Source of the DNA: Lyophyllum atratum
Lineage: Eukaryota; Basidiomycota; Agaricomycetes; Agaricales; Lyophyllaceae
NCBI GenBank assembly: GCA_014905825.1
Contig: JACGCN010000025.1
Span: forward strand, 620,001-684,000
DNA: 64,000 nucleotides
Direction: 5' to 3'
The notes under the pieces were generated by a model, which worked only from the letters and a program-made list of their open reading frames with translations, ran no database searches and was not told the origin of the DNA. The position numbers and the translations under genes were made by a program. Positions 34,927 through 46,599 of this stretch are shown piece after piece. Every line of letters starts with the position of its first letter. Within the stretch, counting starts at the first letter, position 1.

Positions 34927-37058
34927 TTAAGTAGCAGTGTATACGACGATCTTGTCGAGGTCCGCTGCGTAGTCTATCAAAGGCGTATGAGCGAGTGAAT
35001 AGTGTCCGCAAATGGGATGGAGGGCTTACTGGTTTGCCCAGACCCTATAGTGATAGTGTTGGCCCCACTCCGTAAAGTGAGCTTGACAGGAACCGAGAGC
35101 ACGACATGTCCTCCGCCGGTATCTGGCTGATCAACCAATACCGTAGCTCCACCATTGACGCTTCAAACAAAATGAGCAATGAAGGCTGTATGTATGATCA
35201 GGCAATTCGCAGACCTGATAGTTGTGTTGCGCCACGTCGAGTCACCTGGAATAGAAATCGATTGATACTCAGGCAAGATGAAGATGTCAGTGTTGTACCA
35301 TTGGCATAGTATAAGGCAACCCATTGTGCACTTCCAGTGCCTTGAACGTTATTGATGGTTATTGATCCACCGTTACCTAGCAAAAAAGGATGAAAAGTGG
35401 TCGGTCAATAAGTAGGGACTTCCATGTGTTGAAAAGATCGGACCAAGGAAACCGATGGCCTTTCCTCCAGAGAACGAACTATCAGAAAGAGTCGTTGCAG
35501 ACCCACTGATCGTACCACTCTCCGCCTCGTAGGTAGTACCAGAAGCCGCAGTGAATGTGCCGGCGGACAAGTTGATGCTCCAGACGTCAGCCTGAACGAG
35601 CTGAGGCTTTCCACTTGACCAAGATAAGGGGAACCACATATATCTACTACTTCCAAGCAGAGATGGTCTCCAGCGATCACCCATGTAGATCCCGAAGTTA
35701 CTGTTGATGGGTAGGTCAAAGGCATTCTGGGAGAAATATGTGCGAGTAGCCGCAGGTCCGATATCTGCTTGCGCGGACCAGGGACCTGCCAAAGACTAGC
35801 TGTCGATTTAGGATGAGCACGAAAAGAAGGATGAATTCAGCTGACGGAAGCGGAGAAGAACTTGTTAGGGTTGGGAGCCCAGCCGCTGGTGTGAGAGGCA
35901 AACAAGTAGTAGACCTACGCGTGAAGTCAGAGATGAGACATATCCAGCCCAGTCTATAGCACTTACGCCGCTCCTTTTGATGATCCCAGGAGATTCCAGC
36001 GTTGAGCCTGCATTAAAAAACCTTGATATAATCACAATTTAAATTTGAAAAGAGGCTTGTACGGACCGGAAATCACACTAGTCTTGGAAGCAACACCATA
36101 GTAATTCGCGTCGAGCTTGGAGATCTTGAAGTTCTGGTTATTATCGGAGGCGTAAAGAACGTAAGTGGTTTGGGCCGCTGCAAGGTGGAAGGAGGTTGTT
36201 AATTTCACTCGGATCCGCCATAGCCTTGATCGTACCATCATCTAGTTTTAAGTTGAGTGGCATGTTTCGAATGTAAGAGGGTTGACAAAAGATGGTGTTC
36301 ACCGTCTTGGAAGAGACCCATATCACGGGACTCAGCACCCAGGAGCCTGAAGCTGCCTCGGTAGCTAAAAGGTCCACAAGGGGTCTTGGCTGTAGCTACT
36401 CCAACCTGAGCCGCACCATAGCTAGATAGTTACATCGTTAGCTTGCCAAAAAAAACTGTAGGATCATCGGAAAAGCGCACTTCGACGTGTCTGAGTGGAA
36501 CCACATCACATATTCTGAGTTCTGGGGAATGATACATGGTCCTCAATTAACATATCATGCATTTCTCGACTCACCGCCTTGTTGAAAACGACTGAGAATA
36601 CTTGTCTATTAACGGGATGATAGCAGGGGTAAATGACTCAGAAACCTTTTGGACGTTCAACGATGTTTGAAGTAGAGATGTTGGTCCCACTGATAGGCGT
36701 CAATGCATCATTTTGGCGCGTCCAGCTGACAAGATCGGTGGACTGCAAGCCAATTAGAATGCTTTTTGGCGGGTACAGGGGGTGTACTAACCGTGTAGCA
36801 CGAAACTGCCCTAAAGAGGCCGCTGTTGTGTGCTTTGTCTTCACCGTGCCAGTAGAAGGTGGAGCCAACCTAATAACGACCGTGAGCCTACAGGTTTGCT
36901 TACTTTGATAGTCTTGAGCAAACCTTCAAAAACCCTCCACCGTGAGCTTGGATAACATTACCACTTGTGTCGGTCCAGGTCGCCCCAGGGACTATAACAG
37001 CGGCACGCGTGATGGAGAATGCGACAAAGCCAAGGAAAGAAACGAGAAGAAGAGCCAT
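34927..37058 (-). CDS. secreted exo-beta-1,3-galactanase, GH43 with CBM35
   Basis: Releases galactose from the beta-1,3-galactan backbone of arabinogalactan proteins outside the cell. The start ATG 37058 opens a signal peptide (MALLLVSFLGFVAFSITRA). The GH43 domain reads WTDTSGNVIQAHGGGF, SWTRQNDALTPISGTNISTS, KTPCGPF, LYASDNNQNFKISKLD, LESPGII (likely acid Glu) and FDLPINSNFGIYMGDRWRPS. The C-terminal CBM35 follows (YEAESGTISGSATTLSDS, GGSITINNVQGTGSAQWVAL) and ends NYAADLDKIVVYTAT, stop TAA 34927-34929. The order and motifs parallel the characterised Phanerochaete chrysosporium enzyme of subfamily GH43_24. At least ten introns are present. A 6-nt micro-exon (36236-36241) is needed to restore the conserved FQDDD motif. 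A TATA-like TTAAATAG lies at 37097-37104 on the minus strand. Confidence 0.92.
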
Positions 37059-37652
37059 CGCGGCAGCTTTCTACCCAACAGAATGGGAGGCGCCTGCTAT
37101 TTAAGCGGTTGGAAGGAAAGATCCAGGATGCAGCATGTGGGTATAGAAGTGGCGGACAAAATCCGGGTGAGTGCGTTCTATCCCAAGTTGGCACATCGTG
37201 GAGAACCGTTGTTTTTTGACCACGAGAGGGTATCACAAGGGAACACTGCAGGTATGCGTCATCATCAAGCAACCTCAATCTCAGACGAATGAGGCAATGC
37301 GGTCCGTATGGATGTTAGGTGGAATCTCGGGATACACCTGAGAAGCTATGACGGTCCGGCTGGGACATACCTGCTACTTTAGTAGTCAGGTTTTTTGGGG
37401 GCCAACTCAAATGTGTTCAGCCCTACCCCATGTGATCGTGGGCGGTTTTAAAAAATCCCCGTGACCGATCGTAGTTATTAATAGAATCAATCAATCCCCT
37501 TTCCTCCCCCTATTGGTAACGAAACATGTCGCGCTCGCGGTTAAGATCTGGACACATTCTCAGTTTCAGCAGACCGTGGGTTAAACACCATGCCCCGGTT
37601 ATATACCGCCCTTCGTTTCATCCGCCTTCTAACCCTCTCTTCGTCTTAGACC
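37059..37652. other. intergenic, galactanase promoter
   Basis: About 590 bp upstream of the galactanase start. A plus-strand frame at 37526 (MSRSRLRSGHIL) may belong to the retropepsin-like remnant that follows. No other element is clear. Confidence 0.35.
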
Positions 37653-38032
37653 ATGCCCACAATGCTCTTTGCCATAAGCCGTCTGCCCGTGCCTGTCTTC
37701 TTCGACCATCTGTCGTCTTCGTCTTCCGTCCCTCAGCATCTCGTCGCTTCCTTGGGTTTTTCTGCCGCTACTGGCTCTGTTCGCCTTCCACTGTCGGTCA
37801 CCGCGGGCTCTGCTTTCACTCTCATCACCTTCCAGGACTTTACCATCAATCTTGCACCTCGTCTCATCCTTGGACTCGATTGGTTCGCTGGTTTTCGTGA
37901 TCACCTAGAGGCATCGGGCTTTCATCCTCCTGTCGCATCGACTTTCGATGTGGACACTTTCGTCCCTGCTTCATGTGCGTATCGCCGACTTCCATCCCCC
38001 CCCCCCTCCCCCCAGCTTACCAATCACCCTAG
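37653..38032 (+). CDS. retropepsin-like fragment, possible retroelement remnant
   Basis: The open frame from ATG 37653 gives a short protein with hydrophobic beta-strand-like segments and the motif LILGLDWF, reminiscent of the ILG[xD]W flap/core segment of LTR-retroelement and domesticated retropepsins. The expected catalytic DTG/DSG triplet is not visible in the frame. A 41-nt intron (37975-38015) with an 11-C, T, 6-C tract before its AG gives a short last exon and stop TAG 38030-38032; reading through instead extends the frame to 38075. No LTRs, reverse transcriptase or integrase lie nearby. It could equally be a small lineage-specific gene. Confidence 0.3.
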
Positions 38033-38080
38033 TGGTCTTGCCGCGTCATCGTTTACGCCCCTGTTCACCCGTTGAAAACC

Positions 38081-38110
38081 ATGTTGAAACCCCTGATGTT
38101 GAAACCCCTG
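38081..38110. repeat. perfect 15-bp tandem duplication
   Basis: ATGTTGAAACCCCTG occurs twice back to back (38081-38095, 38096-38110), just after the retropepsin-like fragment. Confidence 0.8.
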
Positions 38111-38635
38111 TAAACGCAGCCGTTGCTCCTGTACATAGCGAACTATTGAATAATGATCCATGTCTTCATGTACCACAGCGCAATCCTACATACGACACAT
38201 AAGGCACGGTATCCTAAGATAAGCATTACATTGTCCAATGCCTGAAGACGAGTAGCAGGCTTTGCGACGGCACGGCGCCCTACGAGTTATGGCATAGGCT
38301 GGCCCGAGAGAAAGTGGTCAGGTGTTCGAGTCCAATGAAACATAGCTTTTGAAAAGATATTTCATGCACAAGGCCAGTTCTGCTAGCGCTAGCTGCACGG
38401 AAGGTCAGAATTTAGTAAATCGGTCTATGTGTTCTTCATGGTGATTATTTCCGGATTCTCACCTTTTTGCCGTCATGACAAGCCCCCGAATCTAATCTAA
38501 TCCGCTTACGTCAGCCAATTTTTTAACCATTGACACAGACCAAGCGGTACCGGCGCGACAACTTGTACGAAGTGTGAACCCCTGGTTCGTTTCTGGCTTT
38601 GACCTCCTGCTCTGTACATACACCTTTCCTACTTG

Positions 38636-40819
38636 ATGGAAGCGTTCCAACTTCTCTCCAGGGGAGGAGCCCGATTCGACAAAAACAGGTTCAAGACGGA
38701 CTTCTCGCTGTTTAACGTAAAGTTATATCCTCTCGTTCTGATTCGCCTTTCCTCACAGTCCAATTTGTAGAAAACAAAGATTCAGAGTACCAAGAGCATT
38801 AACACCTCAAAAGCACCTGATGGGGAACTTCCCCCCGAGCTCGATTTCTTCAAGTATGCTCAAGGGGATTCTGGGAAACGCAAGAAACAAATTGATGCTA
38901 GAAGCGGAGGTGAACCAAACGGAAAGAGGAGAAAAATTGAGGTTGAGGTTACAGATGAGGAAGAGGAGGAAGAGGAGGAAGAGGAGGAAGAGGACAAGGA
39001 TGAAGGGCATGAGCAGACGCCAGCTGCGCCTAGGCATCGCGTCACCGCCAAAGGATCAAACGTCCCCGAACACGTTGATTCTTTCCAGGCCCTCAAGGAT
39101 CGATACGATATACCATCCCAGATAATTTCGAATATCGCCTCAAACGGTTACACACTCCCCACTGGCATCCAGTCATACGGCATACCAATATTGTTAGAGG
39201 TATGTTTTTTGCAACACTGCAGTTTTCTCACCTAAAGTTACTTTAGTCGCGTGATCTTGCAGCTATCTCGCCTACTGGTACAGGAAAGACTCTCTCGTAC
39301 CTTATACCCGTTTTGGCTGCACTAGGATCCCCGGCCGCCAGTGCACAAAGTGATCAGGCGTCTGGTGTACGAGCAATTATCATTGCGCCAACACGAGAGC
39401 TAGCCCATCAAATTCACAACGAGTGTCTCAAGCTGGCACAAGGAAGGAAATGGAGAATTGTATTGTTCAGTAAAGCCACCGCCAGCACATTGGCAGATAA
39501 AAGTGTGCGCGACAAAGTCGGTTCGTGGGATCCAAATTTGCGACTCACCCACAAGATGCTTATGTGCAAACCCTCACAGACATTATTATTAGCACACCGC
39601 TTCGCTTGGTTGCATCTCTTCAGTCCGGAAAGCTCGATCTCAACAAGTATGTTGCCCTCATCGTGCCTGCTTTTCCTCCTGTTGAAGTCGTCGTTCCGTA
39701 CAGCGTTCGCCATATGATCTTGGACGAAGCGGATCGCATGTTGGACTCTGAATTTTTTCCCCAAATAGAGGAGATCTTGGCGTCCTGCACGCATCCAAAC
39801 ATCCAAAAAGCGGTCTTCAGCGCAACGCTCCCTGCTGGTGCCGAAAAGATCGCGATGGGAATGCTTCAAGACCCCATCCGAGTAGTTGTCGGTCTAAAGT
39901 GAGCTAAGTTACCCTGCTTTGCTTCTCATATATTGAGCCTTTCTGCAGAGATACACCTCTTCCGCTTATTTCACAGTCGCTCACCTATGTTGCCGACGAC
40001 CCATCGAAACTACCAAGTCTACTTACGTATCTTGGCCAGCCGTACAACCCACCGGTCCTTATTTTCACCTCATCCCAACCGCGTGCCACCTCGCTTGCGG
40101 AAGAACTTGTGCTCAACGGCATTCCAAACGTGGATTGTTTGCATGCTGGCCTGAGTAATAAGGAGCGAGAGGATGCAATAAGCCGCATGCGCAGAGGCGA
40201 GAGCTGGGTGATGATCAGCACTGAGGTCATGGCACGAGGCATGGATTTCAAGGGTGTGCGGGAAGTCATAAATTACGATTTCCCGACGAGTATCCAGAGT
40301 TATGTCCATCGTATAGGTAAGCCTTTCTATATTCGCCCATTTGCAGCACTGTCCTTAATTCTTTCCCATTGAACAGGGCGGACGGGTCGTGCGGGTCGTG
40401 AAGGGAAGGCTGTTACATTTTTCACGGACGAAGATGGTCCTTACCTCAAAGCGTACGGCCTTCTTTATACCACAGCTAGCTACCATGGCTAAACTTTTAT
40501 CCTTAGGATTGCCAACGTGCTCCTACAATCAGGTTCGCCGGTGCCAGAGTGGATACTCAAGCTCCCAAAACCATCAAAAATGAAGAGGAGATCGATGGGC
40601 AAGGTCAAACGACCCGAGTTCATTAATCCGGCTCGGAAGATAGGCCGTAGTGATGCAATCAAGAAAAGGTATGTTTTACACCCCACTTCGACATCCTGGT
40701 GGTGACATTGCTGCAAAAGGGATATGATTGCGGGCTCCAAGAGACGGAAAGAAAAAACCGGAGAAGGTCGCGCGCGGAGAGGATGGCTCCGGCGCAGACC
40801 AACTTGGTTAGAGAGTTGA
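38636..40819 (+). CDS. ROK1: ROK1/DDX52 DEAD-box RNA helicase
   Basis: Nucleolar RNA helicase for early 18S rRNA processing, releasing snR30-type snoRNA. Exon 1 is 38636-38716 ([19 protein letters not shown], a start typical of this family). Exon 2 has a run of about twelve Glu. The helicase core reads [23 protein letters not shown] (Walker A), [58 protein letters not shown] and [13 protein letters not shown]. The C-terminal part ([31 protein letters not shown]) matches ROK1 rather than other DEAD proteins. The stop is TGA 40817-40819. Two of the nine core exons are very short; all junctions keep frame. Confidence 0.93.
38957..38993 (+). repeat. 9-bp minisatellite inside ROK1
   Basis: About four copies of GAGGAAGAG in tandem encode the poly-Glu run of the ROK1 N-terminal extension. 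This is a likely site of length variation between strains. Confidence 0.8.
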
Positions 40820-41694
40820 CGCTTTGCATTGATACCTTCCTCTTCAGCGCTTCAGTTCGCTACACTATACCTGTATTTCATCTCTCGTTGCGGATCGGAT
40901 GGAGTCAGTGACTTTACCTTGCTTAAAGACATGAGTTATTACTGCCTAGGCCCCCGACCTGCTGGCGGTCTTCAATTGTTACATGCTCGTAAGTCTTCTT
41001 TAGCGATGTCCGGCCTACTGAAACAATGAGGCTGATTTTTTTGTGCTGTGATTTGGTTGGGACCTCGGGCCATCTGCTTGCGCAGGCACAACACGAGGCA
41101 GACGTGCGGAGGCTTTTGCGTGCTTTTCGTGCTTTTCTTCAACGTCACGCTATACTGGCACACTCTTTGTTTGAAGTTGTATCCCCATCCTGACGATTTT
41201 GGGAAGATTCATTGTGAGATCGATGTCCACTGGCACGCTCAAAGATCAAGGGAAAGGTGTCGCGCTCACCTACTCGTAGGTGTGACCTGCCCTCTGCCCG
41301 TATCTGACAAATAAGCTTTTCCCTGGTTCAGATGCGTTCGTTCATAAATGGGTGGTCATTGGCAAATGTCGTAATTCACCAGTGGCGAGTCTGAAAGTTG
41401 TACAGCGGGTCAAATCCTTATTTCACCCGTTGATCAAATTCCAAGGCCGCGAAATTTGTAGGAGAACGGAATCAAATCTTCCCGAGCCCGATCAGCGATC
41501 GTCATTCCAGTTTTGGGCAGGTTGTGTGATTACAGAAGGTGGAGAGGCCTCGAGGCGTACATGATGTTCTATTAAGAGAGGGTAAGGTCCTACAGACAGA
41601 CCGGGGATTTGCGTTTCTCTGTTGAAAGAAAGCATTAAGAAACGCTGGGTATATCCTGTCTCTTCCTGGGCCATCGAAGGGGCACTTATAGAAC
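40820..41694. other. intergenic, upstream of the HMG-box gene
   Basis: This 875-bp region between ROK1 and the HMG-box gene probably contains ROK1's 3' UTR and the HMG gene promoter. Small frames (for example 41048-41314) have no motif. No repeat or RNA gene was recognised. Confidence 0.4.
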
Positions 41695-43058
41695 ATGCCT
41701 CCTGACGCCGTCGACGACGAAGTTCTATCGATTCGTAGATCTCGCAGATTATCGAGACAAGAGCCGAAAAAGTACTATGGTCCGTCTCAAAGCATTTTAG
41801 CCACTGTGTTATTGCTAACGTAGGCAGCAGAGGAACCTAGCGAAATCCCTCAGTCCGCAGTGTATTCGGGTAGAACTAATATCTCGGTCTCACCCACCTC
41901 GGAAATATTCCCGCATTCTAACTCGGAATCCCAACTTCATTCTCTGGACTCTGAATCATTCCAACCGGCTCGTGTCTCGCGCTCCCGTCGCCGGCCCAAG
42001 GGCAACCCACCTCGGCCTCCTAATGCGTTCATGCTTTTCCGGTCCGATTTCTGGGCAAGAGAGAAGCAAAAGGAAGTCCCCATCGGGCGAGACCACCGTG
42101 ACATCAGCCGTATCGCAGGTCATTGCTGGAACAACCTGGACGACGAAGAACGGGCTCGGTATAAAAGACTTGCTGCCCAGCGGAAGGAGTTACACAACCT
42201 AGAGCATCCGGGATACAGATATATCCCTTCTATACGGCGGGAAAGGACCGCGAAGCCCAAGTCTAAGAAAGGTTCCGAGGAAGAAGAAGAGAGATGCAGA
42301 AAACTAGCATCGTTTGTAATGGAGGGCCTTTCTCATGCTGACCTTCGGGAGGCGATGAAGTACATCGAAAAGAAACCTAGCAAAGGAGCGGTCAATCAAA
42401 ACCCATCACCCGCCCTTCCATATCCTTGCCGTCGTAGCTCCCACACCCTCGCTACTCATCCCATCACCCGAGCACAGAAGGCAGTCGAGGTTGTAAAGCT
42501 AGAGTCGCTGCCTCCCTCTGAGCTCCCTCTTGATGGCTTCGACACACGCTCAATCGAAGGGACCATCCGTATAGACGACGCTTGCTGTGGCGCCTTAACT
42601 ACAGTAAAGAAGGAAGAGGAGGTAGGCTATTCGCAATGGCTCATATCCGTTCATCGCATTCTGATCCCTCTTCCGGCTAGGATTCGACCCTGGACTCTTA
42701 TTTGAGACCTCCTAGCTACGATGTGGTGGATTCACAGTTCAGCTTTAAGCAACCTGGGAGCTCTTACCGTTCCCCCACTCCCCCCGATTCATATTTGTGG
42801 TACAACTTTGACGAAGTTAGTGGTGTCGCGGTTCACGATGAGCCACAACTCCCATCCTTCCCAGATGACTCCTTCGACTTCGCCGTTGATTTCACCAACC
42901 CTTTCAGCCATTTCGATAACGAAGGCCATTTCACGCCCGTATTCGACCATCCCCAAGAGCCTTATAGCAGCTCTTCCACTTTTACCACGATGGTCAACCC
43001 TTTACCGTCGGTTTCTCATGACTCTGAGATGAGCCGATACTTCCATTTCGATTTTTGA
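41695..43058 (+). CDS. HMG-box transcription factor (MATA_HMG type)
   Basis: Three exons: ATG 41695 (MPPDAVDDEVLS) to about 41777; a main exon with the HMG box; and a last exon from about 42682 (DSTLDSYLRPPS) to TGA 43056-43058. The sequence-specific HMG box reads PRPPNAFMLFRSDFW, then HRDISRIAGHCWNNLDDEER, then YKRLAAQRKELHNLEHPGYR, which fits the MATA/Sox class rather than the non-specific HMGB class. A basic patch (SRSRRRPKG) precedes it and Lys-rich sequence follows. The C-terminal half is Ser/Pro/acidic and ends in an aromatic-acidic tail (MSRYFHFDF), plausibly an activation region. No homeodomain or pheromone genes flank it, so a mating-type role is not implied. Confidence 0.88.
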
Positions 43059-43152
43059 ATTCGCTCCAAATTTCGGCTACACGACCCCTTACGACCTACG
43101 TAGTAGTCAGCTACTCTACTCTGACATCCTTCAGTTTATACATGTCTCTATT

Positions 43153-45321
43153 TTACTTTGTCCGCGCTCTCTTGCTCGCAGGTTCAGAGCTCCCGTCGTC
43201 AGTTTGTATCCTGCCCTCACGGTGCTCGTCTACCAACCATGCCTTACACGTCTCCTTTGTCCCTTCCGGATTGCCGAGTTGCCACTCCAAGAGTTGGTTC
43301 ATCACTTTACCTGTCCAAGCTCCAGGCTTAGCGGCGCCCAGAGCTTTTACAACCTCCCCGCCCTTGAATACGGAGTGAGTTTCAAAATGAGAGTCGGAAG
43401 TTTGTTTTGCTTACATTTAAAAGCGGTTTCGCGTCAACAGCGTCAGGCAAGCTTAGTTCTTCCACCCTTGCCATGAAAACATTATATGTATCGACAATTT
43501 GAGTAGCCGCATCGGCTAGGTTCGTGCATATTGATAATAGGAAATTGGAGAAGTCGGTGGACTTACCGTCTAGTGTGTCATTCGCGAAGTCGTATAGCGG
43601 AACAAGTTCCTGTACGAGAGAGAAGAGCAACGATGTTGTCCAGTGAGATCCGGTGTTAACATTGTGTACGGCTTTTTCTCGCAGGAGGAGTCCTGGTTTC
43701 AACACAAAATCAATAAGCCTTCCATAAGATTGAGATAGAACCGACCAAGTGCCACGCGTTGAGATGGTCGAGGAAATCTTTCAGCGGTCAACGCAGGGTT
43801 CTTCAATAACCTGGCTGCACAGAAAAGCGCCGGAATACCATCAAGAAAGTGATTTTGAGTCCCGAGTTTCAACGTCTCTCGAATAATGTATTCAATGGCT
43901 GACTGTGGCTTTTTCTTCCTATCGAGATAAGTGATCGTTTGGTATGGGGTTAGGGTTGCTGCAAGATATAGCCGTGCTCTGCAGGAGGAATCAGAATTGA
44001 CGGTCGAAAGGTAAGTTGGATGCAGTCGCGGTAGTGGATTCATTTCTTGAGGGTAAAGAAGGGTGTTTAGAATTGAGGCGGCAGCAAATGCGGAATCCCG
44101 CGGAGCTGGTGCAGATGAGAAGGTCGCCGAAAGCTCTGGAGGAATGACGGAAAATATCGAGTCATATAAAGAGAGGTCGCTGATTAGCCTTATGGCCTCA
44201 AATGGGTCGCGTCCTAACGAATATTAGAATCCGAGAACAGAACAATACTCAAAGCCCACCTTTCATTATCTTAGAAAGCTCTTCTCCTACACGTTCACGA
44301 GCGACCTTCAGGACCAGAGCCTGCTATGATGTAAATACATTAGCTAGCAGGACGGGTAGGGACATGAAAACTGTTGATATCATATTCACCTGGATGTCTG
44401 GTTCCTTGGCAGCTTGTCGTAACTCAGTAACGGTGTCGAATCCATACCTGCTAGCAAACCTGATACAGCGTAGGATGCGCAAGGGATCGTCTAGGAATGT
44501 TACCCGGGGCGGTAATGGCGTACGGATTATCCCTTCCCGCAAGTCATCCAATCCCTGTGAATCCCGTTGAGCAGACAGACGCCAGCCACGTGGATTGCGC
44601 ACCTTTCCTGTGTGATCTTCGACTTCACGAGTGTGTACATTATAAAACAACGCGTTGACAGTGGTGTCCCTTCGTAGGGCGTCCTGCACTGGAGTGCCAA
44701 ACGTCTTCCTCGGCTATTTTCAGACAACTCGAAAATATAACACAGATTTACTCACCACTCCGGTTGGAATCCGACTGTTCTCGGCATACTCCTCGCTTCG
44801 AAGATTCACAAGATCGATGTCCAATCCCAAAAATCTAAAAGTTGCGGTCTCGAGGTGTTTTGACTGCTCCGGATTCTGTGCAATTTTGCTTATGTTTCCG
44901 GTCTGGATGCCTTTGTTACGAGCAAATTCAGCCAGGTGATCAGCGAACTCTAGCCCCATCATGTCGCTCAACGCGATGTCGATGTCATTACTGTCGGAGC
45001 CAAGTAACTGTAAGGCAAGCCATTGCAATGTAAGATGAATGTCAACATTAACAAGCGTATCTGATTAACCTTGTCTCTGACCCAACCTCCGGCAATTCTA
45101 CAGGACGTGTCAATGCCTTTCTCCTCCTTCAGGTATTTTGTGCACTCGTCCAAGACTGTGCAAATCTGATTCTCTACGTCCGTCAATTCAATCTTCATCT
45201 CGTTTGGGATTTGTATTCGGCTGAGAGAAGCATTTCGAAGGGACATGGAAGAGTATGCTTTTCTGTGGAATCTGTTCGGAAGTAGTTTGCTAAAGCTAGA
45301 AGAGGTCCTTGGGATGCGCAT
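43153..45321 (-). CDS. CCA1: CCA tRNA nucleotidyltransferase
   Basis: Adds or repairs the 3'-CCA of tRNAs in nucleus/cytosol and mitochondria. ATG 45321 gives a basic, Ser-rich presequence (MRIPRTSSSFSKLLPNRFHR), while in-frame ATG 45246 (MSLRNASLSR) would give the protein without it, the dual-start arrangement known from yeast CCA1. Class II motifs: RIAGGWVRDKLLGSDSNDID (catalytic DxD), RRDTTVNALFYN, GIIRTPLPP and DDPLRILRCIRFASRYGFD. The helical C-terminal half follows, ending SEPASKRARTK, stop TAA 43153-43155. The 48-nt intron 44555-44602 is a multiple of three and has no stop. Tandem GACGCGTC palindromes lie about 115 bp upstream of ATG 45321. Confidence 0.93.
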
Positions 45322-45433
45322 GCAATGATTGTACGGGAAGGTGGAAGATATGCAATGTCAACTTTCAATTCGATGTAGTTCACTGGGAGTCACTTCGCAA
45401 GCACGTGCACCGCGACGCAACGCTCGGCTCCAT

Positions 45434-45452
45434 GACGCGTCCAAGACGCGTC
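45434..45452. promoter_or_regulatory. two phased GACGCGTC palindromes
   Basis: GACGCGTC occurs at 45434-45441 and 45445-45452, exactly 11 bp apart. Each contains ACGCGT, the MluI cell-cycle box recognised by MBF-type factors. They sit upstream of CCA1, together with a CACGTG at 45402-45407. Confidence 0.5.
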
Positions 45453-45753
45453 AAGCAACTTGTGCTTGGATCGAAAAGTGACCACTACGTGGAAAAGACC
45501 TTCGGTCGCTCATTCATACATGCGTCTTGGATGTTTGAAAAGCGGCTTATTTGCAAAACCAATCTTGGCACTGTAAGTTTTTATACTACTTAGTAGAAGT
45601 TCAGCATGATTTCTGCCGAGAGGAGAGGTATGTATGCTAATTAGGTATGTAATATGTGAGTTTCGAGGTATAAATTTACTGCTCAGTTTATTTCCTAATA
45701 ATTGAAGAAGGCGAAATTAGGAGAAATTGGATGCCTTCGCTCAGATTAGCAAA

Positions 45754-46599
45754 CTAACAGAGAATGAACTGTAGCCAGGAAGCGATGTCATCGAGCTCGG
45801 CGTCGTTGATGGCATGTCCTAGATCATCATAAACTCGTATCTGGAGTTTCGATGGCGAGAGTCCGATAGTGTTCCGTAAAAAAGTAGTTGCATCCTGGCC
45901 GTAAGATATTGGTATCTCTCGATCAGCCGCACCGTGACACCACAACACCGGAAGGCTAGGAGTGGCGTGCATCATCTATAAAACAAAATGTTGTGAGCTT
46001 GAAGAATAAGGAAGCATAAAATCACGAACATATCTCGCTCGAGGAGGAATCCATCCCGACAAGCTGACAACGCCTCCCAGATAGTGTAATGATGATAGGG
46101 CAACCATCATACTTAACGCTGCACCTTGACTAAAGCCTACAAGCACGATGCGTCGCGAATCTATTCCCGCATGGACCTGAGATAGAATAAGGTCTTCTAT
46201 CACCCCGATAGACTCGGAGATAGCGTTTTCGTCAAATTCGTTTTGACCTGGGGGAAGTTGCGCAACATCAAACCAGCTAGGTCGACGATGACGATGATTC
46301 ATAGAAACATGCCGTTTGGGTCTGTAAGCCGAAGATTTAGGGATAGCGGTTGTCTTCAAAACGCTAACAACTCACGCCTGTGGTAAAATCCATTGGACAT
46401 GGGGAAGCTTGGGTGCAAGAGCCTCAATAACCACCATTCTCCATGTCAGGTTGGATTGTCCTAACCCCTAGACTCAGGTCTTAGTGCAAGATGAACGTGA
46501 AATAGAACATGCACTTACGTGAATAAATATCACAGTCGCGCTATGGGCTTGGCGTGCCGGAACGGCCACAGTGTCTTGGTAAGGGTGTCCTCCCTCCAT
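45754..46599 (-). CDS. acyl-protein thioesterase / carboxylesterase
   Basis: A small cytosolic alpha/beta hydrolase of the phospholipase/carboxylesterase family, expected to remove palmitoyl groups from proteins or hydrolyse lysophospholipids. The start ATG 46599 (MEGGHPYQDTVAVPARQAHS) leads into TVIFIHGLGQSN, the usual N-terminal strand and oxyanion loop. Then come SWFDVAQLPPGQNEFDENAI, the nucleophile elbow VLVGFSQGAALSMM (Ser in GFSQG), PVLWCHGAADREIPISYGQD (Asp) and YDDLGHAINDAELDDI (His). The stop is TAG 45754-45756. Four or five short exons. Compared with a typical APT1 (about 230 residues), length and triad are complete. Confidence 0.88.

Noticed and set aside
37990..38015. Poly-C run as a structural or regulatory element
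   Set aside because: It is explained as the pyrimidine tract of a small intron acceptor, and its exact length may be a sequencing artefact.
38290..38342. tRNA-like A-box (TGGCATAGGCTGG) and B-box (GTTCGAGTCC)
   Set aside because: The arms do not fold into a cloverleaf and the acceptor stem does not pair. Probably chance or a decayed Pol III element.
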